Shown here in pieces: positions 32,780 through 44,686 of a DNA stretch of 64,000 bases (position 1 is its first letter; each line of letters opens with the position of its first letter). Both the position numbers and the translations under genes were made by a program. Under the pieces are notes generated by a model that saw only the letters and a program-made list of their open reading frames with translations, was not told the origin of the DNA and made no database searches. The DNA comes from Dryocosmus kuriphilus (taxonomy: Eukaryota > Arthropoda > Insecta > Hymenoptera > Cynipidae), in the NCBI GenBank assembly GCA_038277395.1, contig CM076194.1:109623759-109687758 (forward strand), read 5' to 3'.

Positions 32780-33660
32780 TACATGATCTGAAGTGATTGT
32801 ATAAGCGATTTTAAGGAGTTTCAGTGGATTTTAAGAGAATTTAATTAAATTAAAAAGGGTTTAATGTATTTTCACTGAGTTTAAAATATCTTTAAAAATT
32901 TTAAAGGATTTTCATTGATTTTAGCAAATTTCAAGGAATTTTAAGACATTTAAAAAAGGTTTTAAATGATTTTTAATAATTTCAAATAATTTAACGTAAT
33001 TTTTAAAAAAAATTTCTGGTAATTTTAAAATTTCAAAGAATTTTAAGCTAAGTATTTCCAAAAGTTTTCAAAGGAATTCAAAACACGTAGTGAATTTTAA
33101 GTGATTTTGAAGAATTTAAGACAGTTTCGTATGTGCAACAGATTTGAGACATTGTGAATGCATAACATTTTTTTCAATAATTCGCAAGAGACCTCATAGG
33201 ATTTCAAGAAGTTTTAACTAATTCTAATGAATTTCAAGAGATGCTTAGGCATTTTAAAATATTTTTAAGGATTTCAAGAACTTTTGAATGACTTGAAACA
33301 ATTTCAAAGGATTTTAAGTGCTGTCAAGAAGTTTTCAATGATTATAAGGATTACAATTACGATTAAAATCACTTAATCTTTTTAAAATATATTAAAAGAC
33401 TTAGAGACCTGTTTAGAATCTTCTTCAAATTATTTTAAATCATTTGACATTTGATCAAAGCCTTTTAAATTGTAAAAAGAAATTTTAATCTATTTCAATA
33501 CTTTCAGACCTTCTTCAAATCATTTTCAATTTATGAAACTCGTTTAAAATGTCTTCAAGTCCATGCAAGCAGTTTCAATTGTCTTCAAATACCTTGGAAT
33601 TTAAAAAAAATTCAGTTATGGATTTTTTTAACACGTTTTAGGGGATTTTCAAAATTTTAT
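32780..33660. repeat. Degenerate ~20-bp iterative repeat (AAGGATTTTAAG type)
   Basis: Variants of TTTCAAGGAATTTTAAG and TTTTAAAGGATTT recur with irregular spacing over about 880 bp. It is decayed simple-sequence or satellite-like DNA with no ORF. Confidence 0.6.
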
Positions 33661-33665
33661 AAACG

Positions 33666-33815
33666 ATTTAACAAGAAGAAGAGAGGACGTGGTTAGCACT
33701 GAGGGTCCTGATACGCAGTTCCTCCCTTAATCAATCGTCCTATTGTGATAATAAGAATATTGTGTAAAGGTAAGTTTACATGTTTTCTAATTTTTTCACG
33801 CGTATCGATTCACTT
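33666..33815 (+). repeat. Direct repeat copy 2 of 31628-31790
   Basis: More diverged and internally shortened, but it keeps AAGAAGAGAGGACGTGGTT and the AAGGTAAGTTTAC donor-like end. Confidence 0.6.
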
Positions 33816-34907
33816 ATGTACTTCGCAGTAGTGATGGAATATCGAAAGTAAAATATCCATATTTTCAATGTCGATATATCGAACAGAAAATATCGATACA
33901 ACTGACATATGGTAGTAAAGTTGACTAGGTGAACCTGTAAAATAGATCGCCGAAGTAAATGAGAAAGAGTGTTGAATACAGGCTAAAATGCCACTATGAG
34001 AGTATATGAGTGTGCTCATATTGTATTTTGCAAACGAGGACTGCTGCTCTCCAGGTATAAATAACAATTTATGAACTGACAGTTTTTATTTTAAAATTCC
34101 GTAAATCTGTTTAATTTTATCAATAATTCGATTGACATTTGCGAAGTTCGTCAAATTCTAAAAATCTAAAAGTGTATTTTATTTTTTGAGGTTAGAAATT
34201 TTTCCGTTTTTAATCACAAAGTCCTTCTGAAAGGACATAGTTTACTTTTAATTGTATTCTAAATTATATTTGAACAAGGAAGTTTTTAATTAAATTTTTA
34301 CTGTCATTCTTTCTTCAATTCTATTTAAACTAAAATGTGTATCAGAATTCTAAACTGCTGAGTGCTGACCTTTTTGAAAGTATTGTTGGGTATTTTCAAA
34401 TAAAATTTTTAATACTATTTGCTGTTAATTTTCTAACATATCAACCTCAAAAAATACACTCAGATTTTTATAAATTGTGCATTTCGACGAACTTACCAAA
34501 CGCCAATCAAATTATTGATAATTAAGATATACTGCGTACTAAAATAAACATCTAATTCTATAAATGATTACTTATCTAGATAATAGTAGTGCTAAAGAGT
34601 TTTATCATTGTGTCGAACAGTTGACAGCTATAGGAATTTTTGTTTTTTGGGTATTTTTTCTTCAACTTTGTATTGCAACAATGTTTGCAAGCAAAGAACT
34701 ATATATTTTTCGAATAAGCATTGCCTCAACTTGCTTTCAGCCATATTTATTTTCCCCAAGAATTCAGATCCCAATAATGGAAAATGCAAATATATTATAA
34801 CTTTAAATTATTTATTATGGTCAAAACATTTGAAAAAAAAACATTTTGGGCAACGTATTTTTATGAAATGTTTAGGAAAAAGTTTTTTTAAGAATAAATT
34901 TCATACT
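33816..34907. other. No recognisable gene
   Basis: AT-rich. A TATCGATA-type palindrome cluster at 33838-33900 resembles hAT-like ends. Short open frames lack recognisable motifs. Confidence 0.45.
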
Positions 34908-35500
34908 TCGTCATAAGGGCATCATAGGGACACACATAGGGACAAAGTTTAAGTCCAACAGTTACATATATTTTTTTCTTGATGAAAACTTGAAGGCTCA
35001 AATGGTCCGTAATATAAAAAAAACTATTTTACACTTTATTTTGAAGACAATTTTTCTGACTCTAACTTAGAAATATTTCGTCTCTTTCAAAATTTTCTAA
35101 GTATGAACGTGTACAAGTTAAAAAAAAACAACAAAAAACAACCCCCACTCGATGAACCTCACATTCTCCTAAATGTGGGGAAAAACTTTTTTTCCATACA
35201 TTTCTTACTTTGATGGGGTCATCATAAGGGCATCGTAGGGACAACACGTATGATTCCCGTTCAAAGTTTAAGTCCAACAGTTACATATATTTTTTAATTG
35301 ATGAGAACTTGAAGTCTCAAATGGTCAAAAATATTTTTCAAAAAATATTTTATACTTTATTTTCATGACAATTTGTTTGACTTTTACTTAGAAATATTTC
35401 GTCTCTTTCAACATTTTCTAACATCTGCAAATTCGCTTCCTATCATTTTTCTGAAAAGACGCATAGTTTTTGAGATATTCGTGAAATATGTTAGTAAGTC
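34908..35500 (+). repeat. ~310-bp repeat, two tandem units (forward)
   Basis: Two units (about 34908-35215 and 35216-35500) share CATAAGGGCATC, AAGTTTAAGTCCAACAGTTA, CTTTATTTT and TTAGAAATATTTCGTCTCTT. They are the reverse complement of the units at 36640-37565. The end (35415-35500) also matches a ~85-bp stretch of the GCGAAGCGCG-family body (GTTTTTGAGATATTCGTGAA). Confidence 0.8.
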
Positions 35501-36008
35501 TCGATCATGATCTTGATAAGATAAAAATAAAGGTAGAGTAAGATGAAAATAATAAAAATATTTTTAACAGATAAGAAAACCTTTTTAAAAATCTTCTTTA
35601 AAATGTTTTTAAAAACCTTCTTTAAAATATTTTTAAACGATGAAAATCTTAATAAAAATCCTAGTCCAATAAAAATAAAGGTAAAGAAAGATAAAAAAGA
35701 TAAAAGATCAAAATCTCAGTAAAGATCCTAATAAGATGAAAATAAAGATAAAGTAAGATGAAAAAATATAAAAATCTTTTTCACAGATAAAAAAATCTTT
35801 TTAAAATTTTCTTTAAAATCAACTTCTCGAAAATGTTTTTAAAAGATAAAAACATGTTAAAAGTATTTTTTCAAATAAAATTTATTTGAAAAAATTTGTT
35901 AATTCGTACCCTACCAACATTTCATTATCAACAACTTACGTCCACATGAATTGAGATATCAATAATCAAGCCAAAAATTTAGGGAATTAAATTAAAAACA
36001 CTACGTAA

Positions 36009-36050
36009 CCCAGTGGGCACACTTGTCTTAAAGATCTTAAAGATCGAATC
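36009..36050 (+). repeat. Short CCCAGTGGGCACAC fragment
   Basis: Third occurrence of the opening segment seen at 31039, continuing only as CTTGTCTTAAAGATC before losing similarity. It lies between the two oppositely oriented ~310-bp repeat arrays. Confidence 0.5.
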
Positions 36051-36639
36051 CTGCCGGTGAACTTTTTTTTTAATATTTCAAATTTGTTTACAATGGATGT
36101 TTATTTTGTAATTAATTGTGATAATTTTTTTGCGGGAAAAGGGATTCTGAAAAAATCATATAGGAGTGAACTTTTTTTTTTAAATCACATAATATACGAT
36201 ATGTGCAATATCTGCATTTCAAATAAATACTATATTATAAATACTAAATTATTTTATAATCCAGTTTAGTTTAGTTTAGTTTAGCTTTAGGCATCATTTG
36301 AAAGACAAACTCTTGTATTATTTTACTGACAAATGCAGATAATTTTATAATAATTTCATTCCTGGAATCTATACCCTAGGGTAAAACATGATCCAAAATG
36401 TCGTTCAATTTGAAAAATGGCCAACTATGTATTTACAAGAATTTTTTTAATAAAAATTAATGTGTATCATATTCCAGTAAAATATTAGAATAATAAATTA
36501 TGAAATACCTTATGATTTTTGCATACACACACATACATCCGGACAATTTATCAGAGTGTTGTATTATACATTTATAAGCTTAGGAAAGTTTGATTAAAGG
36601 ATTTTAAAAATTGTTGAAAATGTATCGAATACAAAGCTT

Positions 36640-37565
36640 CCTCTATGAGGAAGCAAAACCAGTTTTTTTCAACATTTTAGACCATTCGAGCCTTCCAAGT
36701 TTTAATAATAAAAAAAAAAAAATTATGTTACTGTGGACTTAAACTTTGAACGGGAATCACGCGTGTTGTCCCTATGATGTCCTTATGATGACCCCATGTC
36801 CGTAAAAAATATATGAAAGAGAAAGAGTTTTCCTCACTTTTAAAAGAATCTCGAGTACATTGAGTGGATGTTCTTTTTTTTTATTCATTCACATTTTTAC
36901 GTTGACACTTAGAAAAAATTTGTAAGTCGAAATATTTCTAAGTTCAACTCAAAAAAATTGTCTTCAAAATAAAGTGTAAAATAGTTTTTTTTTCAACATT
37001 TTAGATCATGCGGGCCTTCCAAGTTTTAATAGAAAAAAAAAAATATGTTACTGTGGACTTGAACTTTGAACGGGAATCACGCGTGTTGTCCCTATGATGT
37101 CCTTATGATGATCCCATGTCCGTAAAAAAATATATGAAAGAAAAAGATTTTTCCTCACTTTTAAAAGAATCTCGAGTACATTAAGTGGATGTTTTTTTTT
37201 ATTCATTCACATTTTTACGTTAACACTTCGAAAAAATTTGTAAGAGTCGAAATATTTCTAAGTTCAACTCAAAAAAATGGTCTTCAAAATAAAGTGTAAA
37301 ATAGTTTTTTTCGATATTTTAGACCATTTGAACCTTCCAAGTTTTGATAAAAAAAAAAATTATGTTACTGTGGACATAAACTTTGAACGGGAATCACGCG
37401 TGTTGTCCCTATGATGTCCTTATGATGACCCCATCTCCGTAAAAAATATATGAAAAAAAAAGATTCATCCTCACGTTTAAAACAATCTCGAGTACATTCA
37501 GTGGAGGTTGTTTCTTGTTTTTTTTTTCACATTTTTAAGTCACTACTTGGAAAAATTTTAAAGAG
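36640..37565 (-). repeat. ~320-bp repeat, three tandem units (reverse)
   Basis: Units near 36660, 36990 and 37315, each with AACTTTGAACGGGAATCACG, GTTGTCCCTATGATGTCC and AGAATCTCGAGTACATT. They face the two units at 34908-35500, so the whole 34.9-37.6 kb region is an inverted array around a ~1.1-kb centre. Confidence 0.85.
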
Positions 37566-38189
37566 ATGAAATATTTTCAAGTTAAAGTACAAAAAATGCC
37601 CTATAACGCCCATTATACCAATCACAACGTCTCCTTCTCTCATTATATGAACATATATGAAAATTCTGAAATGTTATTAATTTGCCATTAATATTCTGGT
37701 GTTAATATATTGTTTCTTGAATACTCTTCTATTTCCAAAATTCTTCGTAAATTCGAGATTGTTCTTGACTTTTGTAGGATATTCCAGAAATGATCAGGAA
37801 TGTTATAGAATATTCTGCAATAGATAATTCTACAATTTTTTTCAAAAGAACAATTATTTACCATGAATTAAAAACAGAATAATTGAGGTATCACATGATA
37901 TAGAATGATGATCGATTATTATAATTTACTTTTTAATGGAGCTGATTTTTTCTCAATTTTTTGTTTAAGGGCCAGATACCCTTATGAAAAAGAAGTATCG
38001 GTAAGTATTAGAACTCTTATACTTTCTCGCCAAAAAAAGTACTGACTCCAATCCTTACCTATACTTTTTTTATAAGGGTAATAGTTTCGCTCATTTTTTT
38101 CCTTTACCATAGAGAGACATGTTCCTTTGTTAACCGAGTTAACGTGGTCAACGTTCCTCTCGGCTTTCGTACTATGTGTGTTCGATTGA
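37566..38189. other. No recognisable gene
   Basis: AT-rich spacer between the repeat array and the hAT element. Nothing I can support. Confidence 0.5.
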
Positions 38190-38197
38190 GTTAGAAT

Positions 38198-39909
38198 TAG
38201 GGATGTTCGATTCTTTCGAAAGCGTCGATCTTTGCATCGATCTTGAATCGAAGGCATAAGGGTCGGATCCACCTAAAAAATCGACACCAAAGTGTCGATC
38301 TACCAAGAATTGATCATTCAAGAGTCGATAAAAAAAATATCTTTAAAATTATTAATGTTGTTAAGAAAGGTTATATTAAGAAATATTTATGTCAAATATG
38401 TATTAATTATAAGAAAAATTATATGTTTCAGATTACAAATATTTTAATACGTTATTTAAACACTCCTTGATATATTTACAACCTCAAACTGAAGGGGCTT
38501 TTAATTCATGAGTTCGCTTAATACAAGATACAATTTATGTTATAATTAGTTTCGCAGTCAGTTTACAATGCATTTATTACATTATTTAAACAAGTAGGTT
38601 TCACAGCTTAACATTATCATTACGAGAGTTGCCATTCTTTGAGTGGTATCGTGTTTTTAAGAATAACAAGTGCTGCAGATGCTCGGGTGACATACGGCTT
38701 CTGGCAGCGGAGCTACAAATGCCAAGTATTTTCTTGCCAAAGAACTTCGCACTGGATAGAGCGATTTATATTCCTTGGTCCAAAAGCGCATAGGAGTTTC
38801 TTTTCGTTGGAGTAAGGGCTTATATCAATAATATTTGAGTTCGGTCAGCATTTCAGTTTCATCCCGCCCTTTTTCTTGTGTAACCTGGTCTAGAGAAGTG
38901 AGGTCATCATGATGTGCCCACAAGTTTTCTTCGTCGATGTCAACATATGCAACCCTGCGTTGAATGATCGCGTTGTCTGCATTCCATTGGGACTTCATTT
39001 GCCTATAGTTATTTGATTGATTGCTTGTGCACATGCAATTTTATCCTGAAATTAATGCTTTTAAATCTGGGATCGAGAAGGGTTGAAATTGCATTTACGT
39101 GAGAGGATTTAATCTGTCCAAATCTTCTTTTTATTTTAGGAAGCAGACGCTCTACTAGGGCTTTTGCAGTCTCCGTCTGTACTTTCCCTCGAAGCAACAT
39201 AACCTTTGCCCTCATACAATTCACAATCGGGATCAATTTACACACACATTTACACACATCACATTGCTTTCGTTACTCTACTTGGTCGCATCACGCCAAT
39301 AATTTCTTTAGCTAACTGCAACTCTACCGCTGTCAGCGTCGGAGGAGAGTTCGGAAATTTGATTAAAGCTGGAAACATTGACAGTTCGATAAAATGAACT
39401 AACATGTAGTATGTCGAGTTCCAACGTGTATCGACGCTCTGGATTAATTTTAGGTCCGTCACCTTCCGTAAACTATCTGCTGCTACAGAAGATTGTTTGA
39501 AAAACGTTACAATGTGTTAATTTTAGTGATCACTACCTGCGAGTCTGCATAGTCCAACGTGTTCGAAGCTACCAAATTAATGGTATGGGTAAAGCATGAC
39601 GTCTGTTTGTCCCAAAAGTATCGTTGATCGCCTTCACGATATTTGCCCCATTGTCCGACACAATCACGAAAATCTTGTAATCGTCTATTTGCAATTTGGT
39701 CGAGAAGAGATTCTCCAATGGCAAAGACCAATCAAGTTTCTACAATAGGATTGAGTTGCGAGTAGGAAGCATAAGAAAACAATCATCTTTGATTTAATTT
39801 GCAGAGATTTTTGTTTATAAAATTTCGTGAGTCGTAAAATCTAAAATGGGAACGAAATTCGTAGCAAAAAATAAAGAATCGACACTTCGATCGAGATCGA
39901 ACATCCCTA
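38198..39909 (-). mobile_element. hAT transposon, degenerate transposase
   Basis: Terminal inverted repeats TAGGGATGTTCGAT at both ends and a perfect 8-bp target duplication GTTAGAAT (38190-38197 and 39910-39917), diagnostic of hAT. The minus strand carries decayed transposase pieces in several frames: CFTHTINLV, SVDTRWNSTYYML, AISTLLDPRFK, and a C-terminal dimerisation-type segment near 38820-38650 (RFWTKEYKSLYP, LARKYLAF). N-terminal parts are missing and frames are broken, so it is non-autonomous. Similar termini appear near 8970. Confidence 0.93.
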
Positions 39910-39917
39910 GTTAGAAT

Positions 39918-40571
39918 CATTAGGTTAAGATGTGATAGAATTATACGCTGAATACTTTCACCGAAAATAATAATATTCGTTCAGTTACATGTTTAAACGA
40001 GGCCTTGACTCTGGTTCTTGCAGATTAAAATAACATACATGAGACGCTTTCTCTGCGACAAATTTACTTTCCAAAAACAAACTTCTGATTTACAAGACAA
40101 GATACAAAAAAAAACCTACTTAACAACTGTCAAGAACCCGTTTTACAAACTGCATCTGTTTGGTATATATTGATATTTATGCTGTTTATGAAAGGAAGAG
40201 AGTGACCTGCAGTACAAGATCCAGGTAATTTCTTAAAGTATTGATAATATAATTAGGAATCTTTTTAAATGTTTTTACTGCAATTACCTTAACGCTTACA
40301 ATTGATGCTAACAGACGCACATGTAAGTTAAGCTTGCATTTCATTCTAACAAACGCACAAACACGTTCATAAGGAAACCACCCCATAGTCAACCTTAAAA
40401 CGATTAACATTCATAAAATTGCCATAATTCATTTTTCATAAACTTTGGTAACCTTGTACTCATTAAGAAATATGGTATTGCGACGATTCTGTTGTAATAA
40501 ATGCTTTACACAGTACAATTGACAACAACTGTGGCCTTCTCTTTCAGGCTTCTCCAATCTCTGCGTTGAAA
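39918..40571. other. Upstream flank of the Tnp2-like transposase
   Basis: No gene recognised. It should contain the left end and promoter of the two-gene transposon, but I could not recognise a terminal repeat. Confidence 0.45.
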
Positions 40572-43500
40572 ATGTCCGAAGAGGGAATGAAAAAGGTAAG
40601 AGCTTTTCAATGAAAAATTGAAAAATGTGTCCGTTGTGTGATTATTTTTTGTACAAAGGGGGTGATTTTTGGCGTTAAGGGTTAGAGCCCACAAATCAGA
40701 GATATATTTTTGACGAGCCCACTAGCCCAAGAACATAGTGGAATTAAATTTGCAAAAAAATCGAATTTTTTGAAGGGGGGTGATTTTGGGCCTTAAGGGT
40801 TGTTTTTAGGAAATTGTTTCTTGCGGAATTCAAGAGCCCAAAGAAAGTCTACAATTCTTTGCTATGCTAAATCTCGACATCGATTGTGGATGTGCTAGTT
40901 TAATGAACCTCAAAGATAGACAGTACGGCAGGCATACATTATGTTCGTAAGAACCGTTTTTCCTGACTCAGTGGGTCTTAAAGCGTCAAGAATTGATAAA
41001 ACCTAGAGGAGTCAAAGTTCACATGAATCTTGTGCGATACTTTCTATCATAAATAATGAGAATGTAACTAAAAACACAATTTCAGAATTAATAGTAATAA
41101 AAGAAATATCATATAACTGCGTACTAATAAATGAATCAACTATCCTTTGATTCTACTGGACATTTTTGTTTTATTTTCTGAGTTAGGTATTTATACTTTC
41201 ACACGCTTTGTATTATTAATTTTAAGAATAAATTCCATGGTCTGTTAGGTTACTGCTTTTTAATTCCGTAAATAGCATTGGGTTTAAATATTTCTATCTT
41301 TAATTTAAGATGGATTGTAAAAGAATATTTTACTTACTGTAATGCTTCCGACAAAAATCATAATCTTCATTGAAAATTTTGAAAGCCAATTACGAATATT
41401 GTGGATATTTTTTTGAAGATGTCTGCTAGGTTTGAGTTATCTACACTTTAAAACCTGCTGCATCTTATATTTTCAGCTTAAATACCGCAAAAACTACAAA
41501 CATTTGTCACGACGACAGCAGTTACGTCGTCTTCGAGATCAGCGAGTACGAGATCATAAATCTCTCGTTTCTTCATTTACGGATGATCGACAGCCGATCG
41601 ATACAAAAAATGTTATCCTTAGTTCATACGAGAAAAATTGCAGTATCAAAATTGAAACTCTTGAAGAATGTTCCAAAAATAGAAATTTCACTGAGACGGA
41701 AACTGAGAAAGAGAACAGCACAGATGCTAAGACCGATGAAGTTGATTTCTTGCTACATGAAAATATGGGGAGATTGTGTGCTAATGAAGATGAAACCGAT
41801 TTTTGGGAAAAATTTGATATTTACTTTCATGACACAGAGGAAGTACCAATTCCTCCGCCATTAACATTATGGGAAAAGATTGCCATGTGGGCTTTACGGA
41901 ATTACCAGAATCGGCGATCAATTAACGAAATCCTTCGAATTTTACGCACTGAAGGACACGATGAAATGCCAAAAGATGCAAGAACATTGTTGGGTTCACC
42001 AAGAAAGCCATCAAATATTATTCCTTGCGGATCGGGTTCCTATCTACACTACGGCTTAGAGAGGGCTCTTATTGATGTTTTGAAGCAAATGACAGAGGAC
42101 GAGATTGCAGAGCTTGCAGGGAACATTCTTATTGACATCAATATCGATGGCCTACCCCTTTGTAAAAGCTCTAAAAGTCAACTGTGGCCAATTTTAGCAA
42201 AAATGGTAGGAAGACGTTATCCAAACGTCTTTGTAATTGGTGCTTATCATGGCTATGAAAAGCCAGGGTCAATGGATGAATTTCTAAATTCATTTATCGA
42301 CGAGTACCAAAACTTGAAACAGGAGGGTTTTATGTATAACGGCAAAAAATACACGGTTTCTATAAATTTCGTAATTTGCGATAGCCCGGCGAGAAGTATG
42401 ATAACTTGCACAAAGTCGCACAATGGCTACTATGGTTGTCCTCGATGTATCGATGAGGGAGACTACGTCGATCACAGAATGTGTTTTTTTAGCACGAATA
42501 GTTGCTTAAGAACAGATGAGTCTTTTTCATTGCGCTCGAACAAGGAACACCATACGGGAGAATCACCGCTTGAAAAAATTGGCCTGAAAATGGTAAGTCA
42601 GTTTCCACTGGATGTAATGCATTTACGCGATTTAGGAATTATGAAAAAGAAGCTGAAGCTGTTATTAATCGGTGAAAAAAAGGCGGCAAAATTAAATGCA
42701 AAACAAATACGTGAGATGTCTGCACTTTTGATTTCCTTGCAGCCGTGTACTCCGTGCGAATTTGTGCGTAAGACGAGAAGTCTTGATGAAGTTGATCGCT
42801 GGAAAGCGGTGGAGTTCCGCCTCTTTTTGTACTATCTGGGACCTCTTGTTTATAACGAAATTTTGCGTGAAGAGTATGTTACTCACTTCAATGCCTTGCA
42901 TGCTGCGCTAAGCATTTTAAGTGATCAGCAGCAATATAAAGAGAATAACAAATGTGCCCATGATTTATTGAAATGGTACGTTCAGAACTTCGAAACGCTG
43001 TACGGAAGCAGTAGTGTTGTATTCACTGTTCATTGTATTCAACATTTAGCCGAGGAAGCATGGAAGCATGGACCTCTGGATGGTAGAACAGCTTATCCGT
43101 TTGAGAATTACATGCAGACGATGCTAAAGATGATTCGGAGACCGAAGGATCCTTTGCCTCAATTGTTTCGTGGGTTTGTCGCAAGATCTCATTTTTCTGC
43201 GCAATTCAATTCAGAAGTAGGCAAGCCACAAAAATATCCCCAGTTTTTGAAACCTTACGAAACAAATTTACCTTTCGGTTGTTCAAAGGCATATGGTGAA
43301 ATTATTTTCAAGGATTTTAAGCTCTCGACGAAACAACCAGATAATTGTTGTTACATGAAGGACGGCAGCATTATCTTCATCAAGTACATTACTTTGAAGA
43401 ATGGATTTCCTGCTGTTATAGGAAAGAAATTTTCAGACTTAGGTTCGTTTCCTAATTATCCTGGCGATTCTCAGGAATTAGGTTTTTATATCGCGAGAGA

Positions 43501-43618
43501 TTTTTCCGATGCTGCAATTTTTCCAGTATGTGAAATAGGGAAGAAAGCAGTTGTACTTGCTTTGAGGGAACTATATTACATCCTACCACTTCTACATTCA
43601 ACGATATGTGAGGAATAA
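40572..43618 (+). CDS. Tnp2-like DNA transposase, apparently intact (721 aa)
   Basis: A short first coding exon (40572-40595, MSEEGMKK) splices GT-AG in phase 0 to exon 2 (41477-43618). The lengths sum to a multiple of three with no stop. The N-terminus is basic (RRQQLRRLRDQRVRDH). The core carries IDINIDGLPLCKSSKSQLWP, VICDSPARSM, a Cys pair in GYYGCPRC, RTDESF and SQFPLDVMHLRDLG. These motifs mark an animal transposase group related to plant Tnp2/EnSpm proteins; the family name is from memory. AATAAA follows at about 43734. The intron has two ~30-bp direct copies around GGGTGATTTT (40659, 40774). The downstream DUF4806 gene is its usual partner, suggesting a recently active element. Confidence 0.8.
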
Positions 43619-44686
43619 GCAGGACAACTTAAACAGTAACTAAAATTAACATTGACACATATTTACACACAAATTGAGCCAAAGTGTCGAAAACTACCTT
43701 TTTTCATTATGGTGAAGTTACTTCAAAAATGAAAAATAAAAATGTAAGTGTAAGCTGAAATCCTGTATTATTTCATAAATTTGTAATTTCCTGGGTTATA
43801 TTAGTAGTATAAGATGTTTTATTTCGGCCATCATGGCCCAAAAACATGCAGACAGAGTCCGGTACATCGAAGGTTACATGTATAATATTTACATTAATTA
43901 CAAATTCTTACAACTATTGTCTACTCTAACTCCATTCTATTAATCGCACTCATTCTTTCCACTCTTTAACAAATCGGTTTATTTCCCTCTATTCTTATTG
44001 CCTCTCATTTCTCTCATGTCTCGTTTTCAATAATCACTTCATGTTTAAAATGCATTTTCGCTCGCTAGATTTTGTGCCTTTTCGTTCACCATTTTTTACT
44101 TTTCGCTCGCCAGTTATTGTGCCTTTTCGCTCGCCAGTTTTTGTGCCTTTTCGCTCGCAAGTTTTTAATTCTATTTAACATTCTAAAATATAATAAAGTA
44201 TAACTAGCTTATAATTACATATTTTACATTTTTTTCTTTCCTTACCCCTTCCCCCTTACTCGTCAATCTCCTGTCTTTATTTTCATTTTATTCATATATC
44301 TTTACCACACCACCGCCTCCACCTTTCTTTTTTCATTCCAGATCTTTCCCATTGTCATGCAACCTTTTTCTAATTTTTCACAATCTTCTAACCAGTGCTT
44401 AAACGTTGCTCTACCTCTCTCTCGCGATCTCTTTCCCCCTTATTCTCCAAATATTTTGCTATATCCTCTACTTTTATACAGACATATCCAGCGTTATGAA
44501 AGAAATTAAAACGTCCTTTTTTACATACACAGTCAAAAGAAATACTTACTTCTTAGTACTTTTTTAATTCCGGAATTTTCACTTTCTTGTTACCCGTATT
44601 ACCGGATGTGGTTTCTTAATAGTCAATAGTTTTATTTAAGATTACCTCCTTCTGATTAAACGATACATCCTCTTTATAATTCACAG
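43619..44686. other. Spacer between the two transposon genes
   Basis: No gene. At 44063-44165 three to four copies of a ~25-bp unit, GCCTTTTCGCTCGCCAGTTT, form a small tandem repeat. A pyrimidine-rich stretch follows. A further 5' exon of the next gene, with its start codon, should lie here but is not identified. Confidence 0.5.
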
